NCBI GenBank assembly: GCA_903885165.1
Contig: CAISHO010000110.1
Span: forward strand, 1 to 40,331
Length of the DNA: 40,331 nt
Direction: 5' to 3'
From: an uncultured Nitrosomonadales bacterium
Lineage (GTDB): Bacteria > Pseudomonadota > Gammaproteobacteria > Burkholderiales > Gallionellaceae
In this document: positions 15,118 through 27,762 of the stretch, piece by piece
Position numbering within the stretch: position 1 is the stretch's first letter
Layout of the letters: each line of letters begins with the position of its first letter
Made by a program: the position numbers and the translations under genes
Notes under the pieces: model-generated
What the model was told of the DNA's origin: nothing
Database searches by the model: none
What the model saw: only the letters and a program-made list of their open reading frames with translations

Positions 15118-17034
15118 ATGAGCCTAGTTGAAAATCAAAAATTTATCCAACTGAAAGTCAGCGGACGCCTCCCTACGCCAAAAGGTATCGCGCTGGAGGT
15201 CATTAAACTCACTCAACAAGAGGACGTATCGAATCAGGCGGTCGCGCAGCTGATAGGCGTTGATGCCGCCTTAAGTGCCCGCATCATCAAAGCGGCGAAT
15301 ATCTTGCTCTCCAACTCTACCCGCCCTGTCGTCACTATCTCCGATGCGGTTTTGGTGTTGGGAATACGGAGTTTGCGACAGCTGGCACTGGGTATCACCT
15401 TGATCGTTGACTATCTTCACGGTCCTTGCAAACAGTTTGATTACATCCATTACTGGACACATTCCCTGCTAACCGGCATAGCCGCCAAACACTTGACTCA
15501 GCATGAAAGATTGGCCGCCGCTGAAGAAATATTTGTCGTGGGGCTGTTTAGCCGTATTGGACATTTGGCACTGGCTAGCGTCTACACCGATGACTATGGA
15601 GAAATTCTGGCTTCAGCCCAAGCCTATTCCGTTGCACAAATACAACAACTGCAGTTTGAAAAATTTGGTTTCGATGAGTCGGAGTTAAGCGAAGCAATAC
15701 TAGCCGACATGCATTTCCCGGCTATTTTTCAGACACTGGTTCGCCATTGCGGCCAACCGGAAAAGAGCAACATCGTTGAAGCGTCGCGCGAATGGCGCTT
15801 ACTGCATGTATTGCACCTCTCCAAGTCTCTGGCCGAGTTATTCCTAGCAAAACCTGATACACGCGGCAAACGACTGATCGAACTCAGACGACAATCAACG
15901 CTCATGGGCATCAAATGGGACGATATCATCGCAATCGGTGATACCTGCGTACAAGATTGGCTGGAATGGTCTTCCCTTTTAAACATAGGCGGCAAGCTGA
16001 ATGTATCCTCGTTCACCGAACTGGTGCAATCATTAGACGTCAGCGATGAATCCGCCATCAACTCGCCGGTTAAACATGAAAAATACCCACTACGCGTCCT
16101 GATCGTTGACGATGACAGCACCGTTCTGGCTTTACTCGACGCCGTTTTACGTACCGCAGGTCATCACGTGCAACGGGCACACAACGGTGCACAGGCACTG
16201 GAAATGATCCAGCTACAACCGCCACAGTTACTGATCAGCGATTGGATGATGCCAGAAATGAATGGCATCACTCTGTGTCGAAAGCTGCGTGAAAATGATG
16301 ATTTTCGCAATATGTATGTGATCATACTCACCGGCCAGGAAAATCCGGATAAATTGGTGGAAGCCTTTGAAGCCGGCGCTGACGACTATCTGGTCAAACC
16401 GGTCATCGGGAAAATTTTTATGGCGCGCCTGCGCGCCGCACAACGCACTATCCAGATGCAAGAGGAACTGGCATCTGATCGTGAAAAACTACAACGCCTG
16501 TCGAATGATTTAACCCTAGCCAATCAGCACTTGCTACAATTGGCACTGACCGACTCTCTCACCGGCCTGCCGAATCGACGCGCCGCGATGGAACGATTGG
16601 AGCAGGAATGGTCGCGTACCCGACGCAACAATCATCCCCTTGCCTGCCTCGTGGTGGATATCGACCACTTCAAAATGGTCAACGATCAATTTGGTCATCC
16701 GGTCGGCGATCTGGCACTCAAATCGATCTCCAATTCCCTGCGTCAAGCGGCACGCATTCAAGATTTAGTCTGCCGCTTTGGCGGTGAAGAATTTCTGGTG
16801 ATTTGCCCTGACACTGACATTGACGCTGCCATTCTGTGTGCGGAGAGACTGCGACTCCATGTGGCCAATACCGATTTAACCGCTATCCACCCCACCCTGA
16901 AACTGACGATCAGTATCGGTGTCGGCGCTGCAGGAAATTGCGCAGGCACGCTTAACGAACTACTGATTCGCATCGACAAGTGTTTATACATGGCAAAACA
17001 GGCTGGTAGAAATAAAACGGTAGCAGACAAATGA
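15118..17034 (+). CDS. HDOD-receiver-GGDEF signalling protein (probable diguanylate cyclase)
   Basis: This 638-residue protein has three domains. An N-terminal HDOD domain covers about 10-210 (SGRLPTPKGIALEVIKL ... SDAVLVLGIRSLRQLALG). A response-regulator receiver covers about 322-440, with acidic pocket VDDD and phospho-acceptor Asp in SDWMMPEMNG near residue 374. A C-terminal GGDEF domain begins near LTDSLTGLPNRRA and has the active-site motif GGEEF at 555-559. An RIQD inhibitory site lies five residues before GGEEF, so product feedback by cyclic di-GMP is expected. The ATG at 15118 is chosen because the HDOD domain starts there; an in-frame TTG at 14968 would add 50 unlikely residues. No cognate histidine kinase is adjacent. 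Confidence 0.85.
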   Translation: MSLVENQKFIQLKVSGRLPTPKGIALEVIKLTQQEDVSNQAVAQLIGVDAALSARIIKAANILLSNSTRPVVTISDAVLVLGIRSLRQLALGITLIVDYLHGPCKQFDYIHYWTHSLLTGIAAKHLTQHERLAAAEEIFVVGLFSRIGHLALASVYTDDYGEILASAQAYSVAQIQQLQFEKFGFDESELSEAILADMHFPAIFQTLVRHCGQPEKSNIVEASREWRLLHVLHLSKSLAELFLAKPDTRGKRLIELRRQSTLMGIKWDDIIAIGDTCVQDWLEWSSLLNIGGKLNVSSFTELVQSLDVSDESAINSPVKHEKYPLRVLIVDDDSTVLALLDAVLRTAGHHVQRAHNGAQALEMIQLQPPQLLISDWMMPEMNGITLCRKLRENDDFRNMYVIILTGQENPDKLVEAFEAGADDYLVKPVIGKIFMARLRAAQRTIQMQEELASDREKLQRLSNDLTLANQHLLQLALTDSLTGLPNRRAAMERLEQEWSRTRRNNHPLACLVVDIDHFKMVNDQFGHPVGDLALKSISNSLRQAARIQDLVCRFGGEEFLVICPDTDIDAAILCAERLRLHVANTDLTAIHPTLKLTISIGVGAAGNCAGTLNELLIRIDKCLYMAKQAGRNKTVADK

Positions 17035-17366
17035 CTTGTTTAACAACTATTTCATTTTAAGCTAATAGCTAACGTTTTGAACTTAATAGCCGATAATAGC
17101 TTCTAGGATGTCTGTTTGACCCCTCGCAAACTTCATCCTGCTCACTTCTCCAGCTCCGTAAGGTCTGGAGATTTTAGCTTTGTAGGCATTATTCTTACAT
17201 TTAACCTGATGAGCTACCTACAATAAAATAAGCCAGCTTCCAATTTTATTTTTCATCCCGCACGCGCAAAATGTAATCTTCAATGTTCAATAACCCGTTT
17301 TAGGGCTCTCTCAGCGATCAAGGACACCATCAACGAAGGCGTACTAGCCCTCCCTCCTGCCCGACA
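17035..17366. other. intergenic gap with no recognised gene
   Basis: About 330 bp lie between the convergent ends of the HDOD-GGDEF gene and the ygjP-like gene. I see one imperfect hairpin, CTCCAG...CTGGAG followed by ATTTT (about 17149-17174), which could terminate rightward transcription. I see no coding potential or RNA gene. Confidence 0.5.
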
Positions 17367-17894
17367 CTAGGCCGACGAACATGGCCAGAGCGACTGACCT
17401 GTGATCTCCAGACAGGTAAGATAGACCCGCAGATCAAACTCAAACTGGTGATATTCGGGTTCCATGTGCAGACATAGCTGATAAAAAGCCTTGTTGTGCT
17501 CAATCTCTTTGAGATGCGCCAGCTCGTGCACCACGATCATGCGCAAAAATTCAGGCGGCATATCCCGAAACACGGCCGCGACCCGAATCTCACGTCGATT
17601 CTTCAGTTTGGACCCTTGTACCTGCGTCACACGGGTATGTAAGCCTAAGGCATTCTTCATTACATGCAGCGTACTGTCATACCCCACGCGACTTAACGCA
17701 CCGCAATTTTTTAGAAATTCTTCTTTTAACTCAATTACATAATCATAGAGCGCGCGATCCGAACGCACATTATGCGCAACCGGATATTTGTGCAACAATT
17801 TTTCGGCGAGCTTCCCGTCAAAGATCAACAGTTGCACCTGTTCTGAAAGCCCGGCAGGATAGCCTGCAAGGTAATTAGGCGGCTTGGGACGCAT
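17367..17894 (-). CDS. ygjP: YgjP-like (DUF45) M48-type metallohydrolase
   Basis: This 175-residue protein of the YgjP/DUF45 family is built around a zincin motif, VVHELAHLKEIEHNKAFYQL (residues about 126-145), where HELAH and the following His form the metal site. The C-terminal MEPEYHQFEFDLRVYLT is the other conserved family stretch. Length matches the E. coli protein. The family resembles peptidases structurally; I recall a UTP pyrophosphatase activity reported for the E. coli member but cannot confirm it here. It is transcribed away from ribF and is not in an obvious operon. Confidence 0.8.
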   Translation of the reverse strand: MRPKPPNYLAGYPAGLSEQVQLLIFDGKLAEKLLHKYPVAHNVRSDRALYDYVIELKEEFLKNCGALSRVGYDSTLHVMKNALGLHTRVTQVQGSKLKNRREIRVAAVFRDMPPEFLRMIVVHELAHLKEIEHNKAFYQLCLHMEPEYHQFEFDLRVYLTCLEITGQSLWPCSSA

Positions 17895-18013
17895 GACGGA
17901 TTTCTATCGATGTCGGAGCTGCCGATTTTACCTGAACAATAACACTGTGCATGCAAAGGCTATGCTACGCAGTCAAGCGACAAATCCCTATCTCACGGTA
18001 TAATTCGCCGGAT

Positions 18014-18932
18014 ATGCAAATACTACGTGGACTCTATTCGCCCGACACTCAGCCTGTCGCCCTTACCATCGGTAATTTCGACGGCGTGCACCTGGGTCAT
18101 CAGGCCTTGCTGAATGAATTAAAAGCAGCGGCGCAAGCGCGCAACTTAAAAACGGCCGTGGTCATTTTTGAGCCACATCCGCGCGAATTCTTTACCCCCG
18201 ACACCGCGCCGACACGGTTGAACAATCTGAGGGAAAAGCTGGAACTGTTTGCCAGCTTCGGTATCGATCACGTTCATGTCTGCCGCTTCAACGCGCAGTT
18301 CGCACAGATGGCTGCCGCCGACTTCATGGCTACCCTGCACGAAAAACTGCATGCCAAGTTCGTACTGATCGGCGATGACTTTCGTTTTGGCAGCGGACGG
18401 GCCGGCGATTTCGCCCTGATGGAAAAAATCGGTTATCAGCGCGGTTTCGAAGTTCATGCCGTGCGCAGTGTGATGCACGATGGCGTGCGGATTTCCAGCA
18501 CCGTGATACGCGCAGCGCTCGCCGCAGGACAGATGCGCCGCGTACACGAATATCTCGGGCGCACCTACAGCATTACCGGACACGTGGTGCACGGCGACGG
18601 CGTGGGACATAAACTCGGTTATCCGACGGCGAATATCCAGTTGAAGCACAGCCGACCTGCCCTGACCGGCGTTTTCGTCGTCGAAGCGCATGCTGAAGGA
18701 CTAGGCGTGTTGCGCGGCGTAGCCAGCTTAGGAGTAAGACCGACCTTGAAGCACAGTGCGAAGCCGATACTCGAAGTGCATTTATTTGAATTTAATCAAG
18801 ATATTTACGGCCGCCGTTTGCGTGTGGAATTCCTGCAAAAGCGCCGCGATGAACAGAAATTTCCCGATGTAGCAACACTGACGCGGCAAATCGCGTCGGA
18901 TGTCGACAATGCAAAAAAATGGTTCGAACAAC

Positions 18933-18940
<8 letters not shown>
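18014..18940 (+). CDS. ribF: bifunctional riboflavin kinase / FAD synthetase
   Basis: This 308-residue protein makes FMN and then FAD from riboflavin. The N-terminal FAD synthetase domain (1-about 180) holds the nucleotidyltransferase signature [16 protein letters not shown] and [16 protein letters not shown]. The C-terminal flavokinase domain holds [27 protein letters not shown]. The ATG at 18014 matches the family N-terminus (MQILRGL); the frame is open further upstream without a good site. It heads the ribF-ileS-lspA-ispH-thiO unit and overlaps ileS by 8 bp. Confidence 0.95.
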
Positions 18941-21723
<2,783 letters not shown>

Positions 21724-21731
<8 letters not shown>

Positions 21732-22200
21732 AGGTTGGTTAAGTCTTGCCGCGCTGGTCATCGCTCTCGATCAAACAACTAAACTATTGATTGCAAATCA
21801 TTTTTCATATGGTGAAAATCTAGTTTTGCTGAACACTTTTAGCCTGACCCTGATGCACAATCCGGGTGCAGCGTTCAGCTTTTTGAGCGATGCGGGCGGT
21901 ATGCAACGCTGGTTATTTTCCGGTATCGCCATCGTCGCCTCGGCTTCAATCACTTGGCTGCTGAAAAAACACGCCACGCAAACGCTGTTCGCGCTGGCCT
22001 TGAGCCTGATACTGGGCGGCGCACTCGGCAACCTGATCGACCGTATCGCCTACGGTTACGTGATCGACTTCCTGCTGTTCCATTGGGACGAGCATTATTT
22101 TCCGGCCTTCAATCTGGCCGATTCCGCCATCACCTGCGGAGCAGGACTGATGATCTGGGAGAGTTTTATGGAGAAAAAAAATGGACCTGCTGTTAGCTAA
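21724..22200 (+). CDS. lspA: lipoprotein signal peptidase (signal peptidase II)
   Basis: This 158-residue inner-membrane aspartic protease removes signal peptides from prolipoproteins. Four membrane segments are visible. Family motifs are [15 protein letters not shown], and the catalytic pair Asp115 ([11 protein letters not shown]) and Asp133 (FNLADSAI). The ATG at 21724 lies inside the end of ileS. The C-terminus overlaps ispH by 20 bp. The FKBP isomerase gene (fkpB) often found next is absent. Confidence 0.95.
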
Positions 22201-23119
22201 TCCGCGCGGCTTCTGTGCCGGCGTAGATCGCGCCATCGAAATTGTCGAACGAGCGCTAAGCCTGCACGGCGCCCCCGTCTTTGTCCGTCACGAAGTTGTG
22301 CACAACAAATACGTGGTGAACAACCTGCGCAACAAAGGAGCCGTCTTCATCGAAGATCTGAACGATGTACCGCCCGGCAGCATCCTGATTTTCAGCGCGC
22401 ACGGCGTACCCCAAGCGATACGCCGTGATGCTGAGGCGCGAGGCCTGACCGTGTTCGATGCCACCTGCCCGCTGGTTACCAAGGTGCATCTTGAGGTGTC
22501 GCGACAACGGCAACAGGGCAAGGAAATCATCATGATCGGCCACAAGGGTCACCCGGAAGTGGAAGGAACCATGGGACAGACCGAGGGCGGCATGTATCTG
22601 GTGGAATCCCCCGAGCAAGTTGCGAATCTGGTCGTCAACGATGAACAACATCTGGCTTACGTAACGCAGACCACGCTGTCGGTCGATGACGCCAGCACCA
22701 TTATCGCCGCGCTCAAAAACCGCTTCCCGTTCATCACCGGCCCCAAGAAAGATGATATCTGTTATGCCACGCAAAACCGCCAGGATGCGGTCAAGCTGCT
22801 GGTCGCGCAATGCGACGTGGTGATCGTGGTTGGCTCACCGAACAGTTCGAACTCCAACCGCCTTCGCGAAGTCGCGGCAAATGTCGGCATACCTGCCTAT
22901 CTGGTGGATGACGCGAGCGGATTGCAAGCTTCATGGTTTTCCGGAAAATCACACGTGGGTATCACTGCCGGCGCATCGGCTCCCGAACTACTGGTACAAG
23001 ACGTGGTCGCCCGCCTGAACGAACTGGGTGCGTCTAAGGTGAGTGAATTACAGGGTATCATCGAAAATGTGGTATTTCCGCTGCCAAAATCCCTCGCAAT
23101 AAATATCGCCAGACATTGA
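22181..23119 (+). CDS. ispH: 4-hydroxy-3-methylbut-2-enyl diphosphate reductase
   Basis: This 312-residue iron-sulfur enzyme carries out the last step of the MEP pathway, giving IPP and DMAPP. The three cluster cysteines are Cys12 ([12 protein letters not shown]), Cys96 ([11 protein letters not shown]) and Cys194 (ICYATQNRQ). The substrate-site motifs [11 protein letters not shown] and SSNSNRL are present. The start lies inside lspA, consistent with coupled translation. Confidence 0.96.
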   Translation: MDLLLANPRGFCAGVDRAIEIVERALSLHGAPVFVRHEVVHNKYVVNNLRNKGAVFIEDLNDVPPGSILIFSAHGVPQAIRRDAEARGLTVFDATCPLVTKVHLEVSRQRQQGKEIIMIGHKGHPEVEGTMGQTEGGMYLVESPEQVANLVVNDEQHLAYVTQTTLSVDDASTIIAALKNRFPFITGPKKDDICYATQNRQDAVKLLVAQCDVVIVVGSPNSSNSNRLREVAANVGIPAYLVDDASGLQASWFSGKSHVGITAGASAPELLVQDVVARLNELGASKVSELQGIIENVVFPLPKSLAINIARH

Positions 23120-23132
23120 TTATTAATTAAAG

Positions 23133-24200
23133 ATGAATAATCACCTGCTGATCATCGGTGGCGGCGCAGTCGGCCTGACCAGCGCTCGCGCTTTGTTACT
23201 CGCCGGCTATCGGGTCACGCTGATCGAACGCGGCACAACCGGCCGCGAGGCATCCTGGGCAGGTGGCGGCATCATGTCTCCGCTGTGCTCATGGGACTAC
23301 AAAGAAGCGGTCACTCGTCTGACACAGCGCAGCATGGGTATGTTTGATCAGGCGATGAACGAACTTCATACCAGCACCGGGATCGATCCCGAATATCAAC
23401 GTAGCGGCATGTTGCTCATCCCCCCTTTTCAGGATGCGTTGGCCACACAATGGTGTGCAGAACATCAGGTGGCGTTTCGACACGTCGCCTTAAATGACCA
23501 GTTGCCAGGTATGCAGGGCGAAGGCCTGTTGCTACCCGAGATCGGCCAGGTTCGTAATCCGCGTCTGCTGGCTGCACTGCGCCGCAGCGTGGAAAAGTTA
23601 GGGGGCAAGATACTCGAACAACACGAGGCGCTACGCTTTGATATTAAAGGCGGTCAAATCAGCGCACTGCACACATCCCAGGGAGTCTTGCAGGCGGATG
23701 CCTACCTCGTCGCATCGGGCGCGTGGAGCCGCACTTTATTGGGTGAGCATGCGCTGCAACTGGACGTCAAACCGATGCGCGGGCAGATATTGTTGTTCAA
23801 ATTCGACAGCCCGCCGTTTAGCAACATCCTGCTTCAGGACAGCCTGTATATGATCCCCCGTCGTGACGGCCATGTATTAGTCGGCAGCACCTTAGAGGAC
23901 GTCGGTTTCGACAAAGCCACCACTAGCACCGGCTACAACCACTTGTTGCAACGCGCCTATGCCTTGTTCCCCGCCTGGCGTAATCAAACCCCGGTTCAAC
24001 ATTGGGCAGGACTGCGCCCGGCCTCGCCAGACAACATCCCGACCATAGGACGGCATCCGCAACTGACCAACCTGTATGCCAACTGCGGCCACTTCCGCTA
24101 CGGTGTCACCATGTCGTTAGCTTGCGCCGAACTATTGCTCAATGAAATCGAAAACAAGCCGCAACCCTTACCGGTCGATGAATATCGCTGGCGCGAATAA
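23133..24200 (+). CDS. thiO: glycine oxidase ThiO-like FAD-dependent amine oxidase
   Basis: This 355-residue DAO-family flavoprotein opens with the FAD-binding motif LLIIGGGAVGLTSARALLLAGYRVTLIERG. REASWAGGGIMSPL and the C-terminal HWAGLRPASPDNIPTIG ... NCGHFRYGVTMSLACAELL match ThiO, which oxidises glycine to the imine used for the thiazole of thiamine. It follows ispH by 13 bp. No other thiamine gene is nearby, so a related D-amino-acid oxidase is possible. Confidence 0.83.
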   Translation: MNNHLLIIGGGAVGLTSARALLLAGYRVTLIERGTTGREASWAGGGIMSPLCSWDYKEAVTRLTQRSMGMFDQAMNELHTSTGIDPEYQRSGMLLIPPFQDALATQWCAEHQVAFRHVALNDQLPGMQGEGLLLPEIGQVRNPRLLAALRRSVEKLGGKILEQHEALRFDIKGGQISALHTSQGVLQADAYLVASGAWSRTLLGEHALQLDVKPMRGQILLFKFDSPPFSNILLQDSLYMIPRRDGHVLVGSTLEDVGFDKATTSTGYNHLLQRAYALFPAWRNQTPVQHWAGLRPASPDNIPTIGRHPQLTNLYANCGHFRYGVTMSLACAELLLNEIENKPQPLPVDEYRWRE

Positions 24201-24231
24201 TGCCAAGTCAACTATAATTCGCCCCCTGATC

Positions 24232-24307
24232 GCCGAAGTAGCTCAGTTGGTAGAGCAATTCACTCGTAACGAATAGGTCGTAGGTTCGATTCCTATCTTC
24301 GGCACCA
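24232..24307 (+). tRNA. tRNA-Thr (anticodon CGT)
   Basis: A complete 76-base cloverleaf with encoded CCA is visible. The acceptor stem is GCCGAAG/CTTCGGC, the D arm GCTCAGTTGGTAGAGC, the anticodon loop CTCGTAA (anticodon CGT, threonine) and the T arm GTAGG-TTCGATT-CCTAT. The anticodon stem ATTCA/CGAAT has an A-C mismatch next to the loop. It lies between thiO and recQ. Confidence 0.95.
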
Positions 24308-24470
24308 AACAAATCAATGTGTTAGATACTCACCCGGATTTTCGTCCACATTACGCTGCGAACACAGACCCCTCAAGCGAGCTTATCTGGCGACTTTCAG
24401 ACGCATACTTGGCAGGCATACATCAGGCATCATCCATGCAAAATCACTCGCCGCCGATAGAGTCGCCTCA

Positions 24471-26306
24471 ATGAAATCAACTGCAGTCACATCGAGCGCC
24501 ATTCTCCAGGACGTCTTCGGTTACGCACATTTTCGGGGCGAACAACAAGCCATCGTCGAACAAATCGCCAGCGGTGGTGATGCGCTGGTACTGATGCCGA
24601 CAGGCGGCGGAAAATCGCTTTGTTATCAGATCCCTGCACTAATGCGACCGGGCGTCGGCATCGTCATCTCACCGTTGATTGCATTGATGCAGGATCAGGT
24701 CGATTCACTCCGACAGTTGGGCGTGAACGCCGCCTACCTCAACTCCAGTTTGACGACGGAAACCGCGCGCGAAGTACAGGGACAACTGCTACGCGGCGAA
24801 CTGGATTTGCTCTACATCGCACCTGAACGTTTAATGAATGCCAACTTTTTAGGCTTACTCGAGCAGATACAATCAAAAACGGGGCTGGCGCTATTCGCCA
24901 TCGATGAGGCGCATTGCGTCTCACAATGGGGGCATGACTTCCGGCCGGAATATCGCGAGCTGACCATATTGCGGGAACGCTTCCCCGCCGTGCCGCGCAT
25001 CGCACTCACCGCCACGGCGGATGCACCAACCCGGCGTGAAATCGTGGAACGGTTATCGCTGGAACAGGCACGCCAGTTCGTCTCCAGCTTCGATCGCCCC
25101 AATATACGTTATCGCATCACCATTAAATCCAGTGTCATCAATCAACTGCAAGATTTTATCCGCAAGGAGCACCCGCAGGATGCTGGCATCGTGTATTGTC
25201 TATCACGTAAACGCGTGGATGAAACCGCCCAAAAGCTAAGGGAGCAAGGCTGGGACGCTCTGCCCTATCACGCGGGTTTGGATGCAGCCACCCGCGCCGC
25301 CAATCAAAGTCGCTTCTTGCGCGAAGAAGGCGTGATCATGGTCGCCACCGTCGCCTTTGGCATGGGCATCGACAAGCCCAACGTGCGCTTCGTTGCGCAC
25401 ATCGACTTACCCAAGAGTATGGAAGGTTACTATCAGGAAACGGGGCGCGGAGGCCGTGACGGACTACCCGCCGATGCCTGGATGGCGTATGGCTTGGGTG
25501 ACGTGGTCTCGATGCGACAGATGCTCATGCAAGGCGAGGCGCCTGAAGAGCGTAAACGAGTGGAATTGCAAAAACTAGATGCATTGCTGGGCTTTTGTGA
25601 GTCGACCGAATGCCGTCATCAGACCATCCTGCGCTACTTCGGCGAAGCGCATCCGGGTAACTGTAATGAATGCGACAATTGCCTGACCCCGGTGCAGAGC
25701 TGGGACGCCTCACGCGAGGCGCAGATGGCCTTGTCCTGCGTGTATCGCACCGGACAACGCTTCGGTGTCGGGCATCTAGTCGATGTACTGCTGGGCAAAC
25801 AAACCGAACGCACAACCAAATTCGGTCACCAGCAACTGTCCACCTTCGGCATCGGCTTGGAACACACGGCACAACAATGGAGCAGCATCTTCCGTCAACT
25901 GGTCGCGGGCGGATTTCTGGAGGCGGATATGGAAGCCTATGGCGGTTTGCGACTGACCGAATCGGCCAGACCCGTACTCAAAGGGGAACAGAAAGTATCC
26001 CTGCGCCGCGATGCTGAGCCGGTCAAACGGGCGCGCGAGACACGCGAAGGAAAATCGCGTGAGCCGTTTTCAGGTGCCAATGAGGACAGATTGTGGCTGG
26101 CGCTCAAGGCCAAACGCATGGTGCTAGCTCGTGAACAAGGTGTGCCGCCTTATGTCATTTTTCACGACAGCACCCTGCTGGAAATGCACGATCAACGCCC
26201 CTGCAGCCTGACCGAAATGGGTCGTATCAGCGGTGTCGGCCAGGGAAAGTTGACGCGCTATGGCGATGACTTTTTAAAGGTCATCGAAGATATCGCCAAC
26301 CGATAA
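24471..26306 (+). CDS. recQ: ATP-dependent DNA helicase RecQ
   Basis: This 611-residue RecQ helicase acts in recombination and fork repair. It carries Walker A MPTGGGKS (42-49), the DEAH box [19 protein letters not shown], and motif [12 protein letters not shown]. The RQC zinc site is [17 protein letters not shown] with CNECDNC. A C-terminal HRDC domain follows (residues about 530-611). Length is typical. The end is only 4 bp from the convergent next gene. Confidence 0.96.
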   Translation: MKSTAVTSSAILQDVFGYAHFRGEQQAIVEQIASGGDALVLMPTGGGKSLCYQIPALMRPGVGIVISPLIALMQDQVDSLRQLGVNAAYLNSSLTTETAREVQGQLLRGELDLLYIAPERLMNANFLGLLEQIQSKTGLALFAIDEAHCVSQWGHDFRPEYRELTILRERFPAVPRIALTATADAPTRREIVERLSLEQARQFVSSFDRPNIRYRITIKSSVINQLQDFIRKEHPQDAGIVYCLSRKRVDETAQKLREQGWDALPYHAGLDAATRAANQSRFLREEGVIMVATVAFGMGIDKPNVRFVAHIDLPKSMEGYYQETGRGGRDGLPADAWMAYGLGDVVSMRQMLMQGEAPEERKRVELQKLDALLGFCESTECRHQTILRYFGEAHPGNCNECDNCLTPVQSWDASREAQMALSCVYRTGQRFGVGHLVDVLLGKQTERTTKFGHQQLSTFGIGLEHTAQQWSSIFRQLVAGGFLEADMEAYGGLRLTESARPVLKGEQKVSLRRDAEPVKRARETREGKSREPFSGANEDRLWLALKAKRMVLAREQGVPPYVIFHDSTLLEMHDQRPCSLTEMGRISGVGQGKLTRYGDDFLKVIEDIANR

Positions 26307-26310
26307 TGCT

Positions 26311-27630
26311 TTATTTCGGGTGCAATGCGTTGAGCTGTTTAGCAATCACATCGTGATTGAGCCACAACACCGGAGCTGACGGATTAGAGGTCTCATGGAA
26401 CATCAAAGGACCGGTACCTTCGAGCACCAGCGAGCTCAAAATATCCGTCACCAGCGCTTTACGATCCAGATGCATCTGAGTGATTTCATCCGAGGTGCCT
26501 ATCATTAAGTCCGCCAGTTCTGCCGTATTATCCATCGGCCAGGCGGCAAAATCACGGAATGGCAGCATCACGCCGTTGGCATTGTAATCGTCGATTTTCT
26601 GCAACAGAGCGTCAATAGAATAGTCCGCCTGCAACAGAGCGTGACAGGCGGCCCGCTGCTCATCGGCCCACGCGCCGCCGTTTTCCTTCTTCAGAGCGCG
26701 CAGCAGCGGGAACAGTGACAACTCGACACCGACAAAAATATCCGACGAGTTGGTACGAATTTCAGGGCAGTTGTACACCGTCGCCTTGATGCCATTCGCC
26801 CACGCAGCCTCGGCTATCGACTCCAGTCGCATCTTCGCCTTACCTTGGGTATAGCTGGTATAAGTCTGCCACTGGTACTGGTCGTCGATGAGGATCTCAG
26901 TGCCGTGATAACCGTAGGCGGTGTATCTCACCTGACCGCCGGACTTTTCCAGTCGCGCGCGAATCGCGGCGCTGCCTTCGATCAAATATTGGAATGAATT
27001 CGCGGTGACTTCGTCGAAATTCATCATGATCAATTTACCCAGATCGCTGTCCAGCAGCGCACGGGTAGACAGGAAACGCTCACCGCGCCCCTTGTAGACG
27101 CGATTAGCGATCGCCAGAAACACCTTCACCTTGGGGATACCGCCAGCCATAGTGTGCGCGAAGAAGGCATTGCTTCCGTCCGGTATCATGGAATCGAGTT
27201 GCGTCATCACCTGAGCGACCGTATCTTTGAAGCGTTTTACACCCGCCTCGCGGCATTTTTCGATCTGAGTCCAGTCCAGTTTGTCTTCCTGCCAACTCTT
27301 GAGCGTCAACACACCCAGCATATCGGTCGGCGTAGGCGTACCTTGCGGCGCATCCAGATCAAAACCTGCCATCAACGGCAGATTGATAATGCGTCCGCCC
27401 AGATTAGCTTCCGCAACAGACAACTCCTCCTCAGTCAAAGCACGCAAGGCATTATTTTCGTCACGGCGACCGACGGTGATACCGACGATGGTCATTCCGG
27501 CGTTGCGCGCCTCATTGACTAAGCCATTTGCATAGCCCCGGCCGAAAAGCTCGCCGAAAAGCACGAACACATCGCCTTTGCGAAAAATATTACTCTGGGG
27601 AACTTCTCTTAAAGGAACAGGGGAAATCAT
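26311..27630 (-). CDS. conserved protein of uncertain function, possible Rossmann-type oxidoreductase
   Basis: I do not recognise this 439-residue protein with certainty. The N-terminal stretch (KGDVFVLFGELFGRGYANGLVNEARNAGM) could be a nucleotide-binding Rossmann-like start. The segment GTPTPTDMLGVLTLKSW and the stretch with NAFFAHTMAGGIPKVK look strongly constrained. There is no signal peptide or membrane span. I recall databases naming such proteins after a FabMG-type enoyl-ACP reductase, but I cannot verify this. The ATG at 27630 has a GGAG site; an upstream TTG is less likely. It is a single gene convergent with recQ, downstream of kup and separated from it by a hairpin. Confidence 0.6.
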   Translation of the reverse strand: MISPVPLREVPQSNIFRKGDVFVLFGELFGRGYANGLVNEARNAGMTIVGITVGRRDENNALRALTEEELSVAEANLGGRIINLPLMAGFDLDAPQGTPTPTDMLGVLTLKSWQEDKLDWTQIEKCREAGVKRFKDTVAQVMTQLDSMIPDGSNAFFAHTMAGGIPKVKVFLAIANRVYKGRGERFLSTRALLDSDLGKLIMMNFDEVTANSFQYLIEGSAAIRARLEKSGGQVRYTAYGYHGTEILIDDQYQWQTYTSYTQGKAKMRLESIAEAAWANGIKATVYNCPEIRTNSSDIFVGVELSLFPLLRALKKENGGAWADEQRAACHALLQADYSIDALLQKIDDYNANGVMLPFRDFAAWPMDNTAELADLMIGTSDEITQMHLDRKALVTDILSSLVLEGTGPLMFHETSNPSAPVLWLNHDVIAKQLNALHPK

Positions 27631-27666
27631 AAATTTGAACTCCAACAAGACAAACAAATAACAAAT

Positions 27667-27700
27667 AGCGGTTTCACATCCTAAGGTAAATGAAACCGCT
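27667..27700 (-). terminator. inverted repeat between kup and the 439-residue gene
   Basis: AGCGGTTTCA and TGAAACCGCT form a 10-bp perfect stem with a 14-base loop. On the minus strand it lies after kup and is followed by a moderately T-rich stretch. It may terminate kup or serve as an operator for the next gene. Confidence 0.5.
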
Positions 27701-27762
27701 TCAAAACGTTGATATTAACGTATAAGCGCGAGGCGGGCATCAGCCGTTATAGCAGCTTGGCA

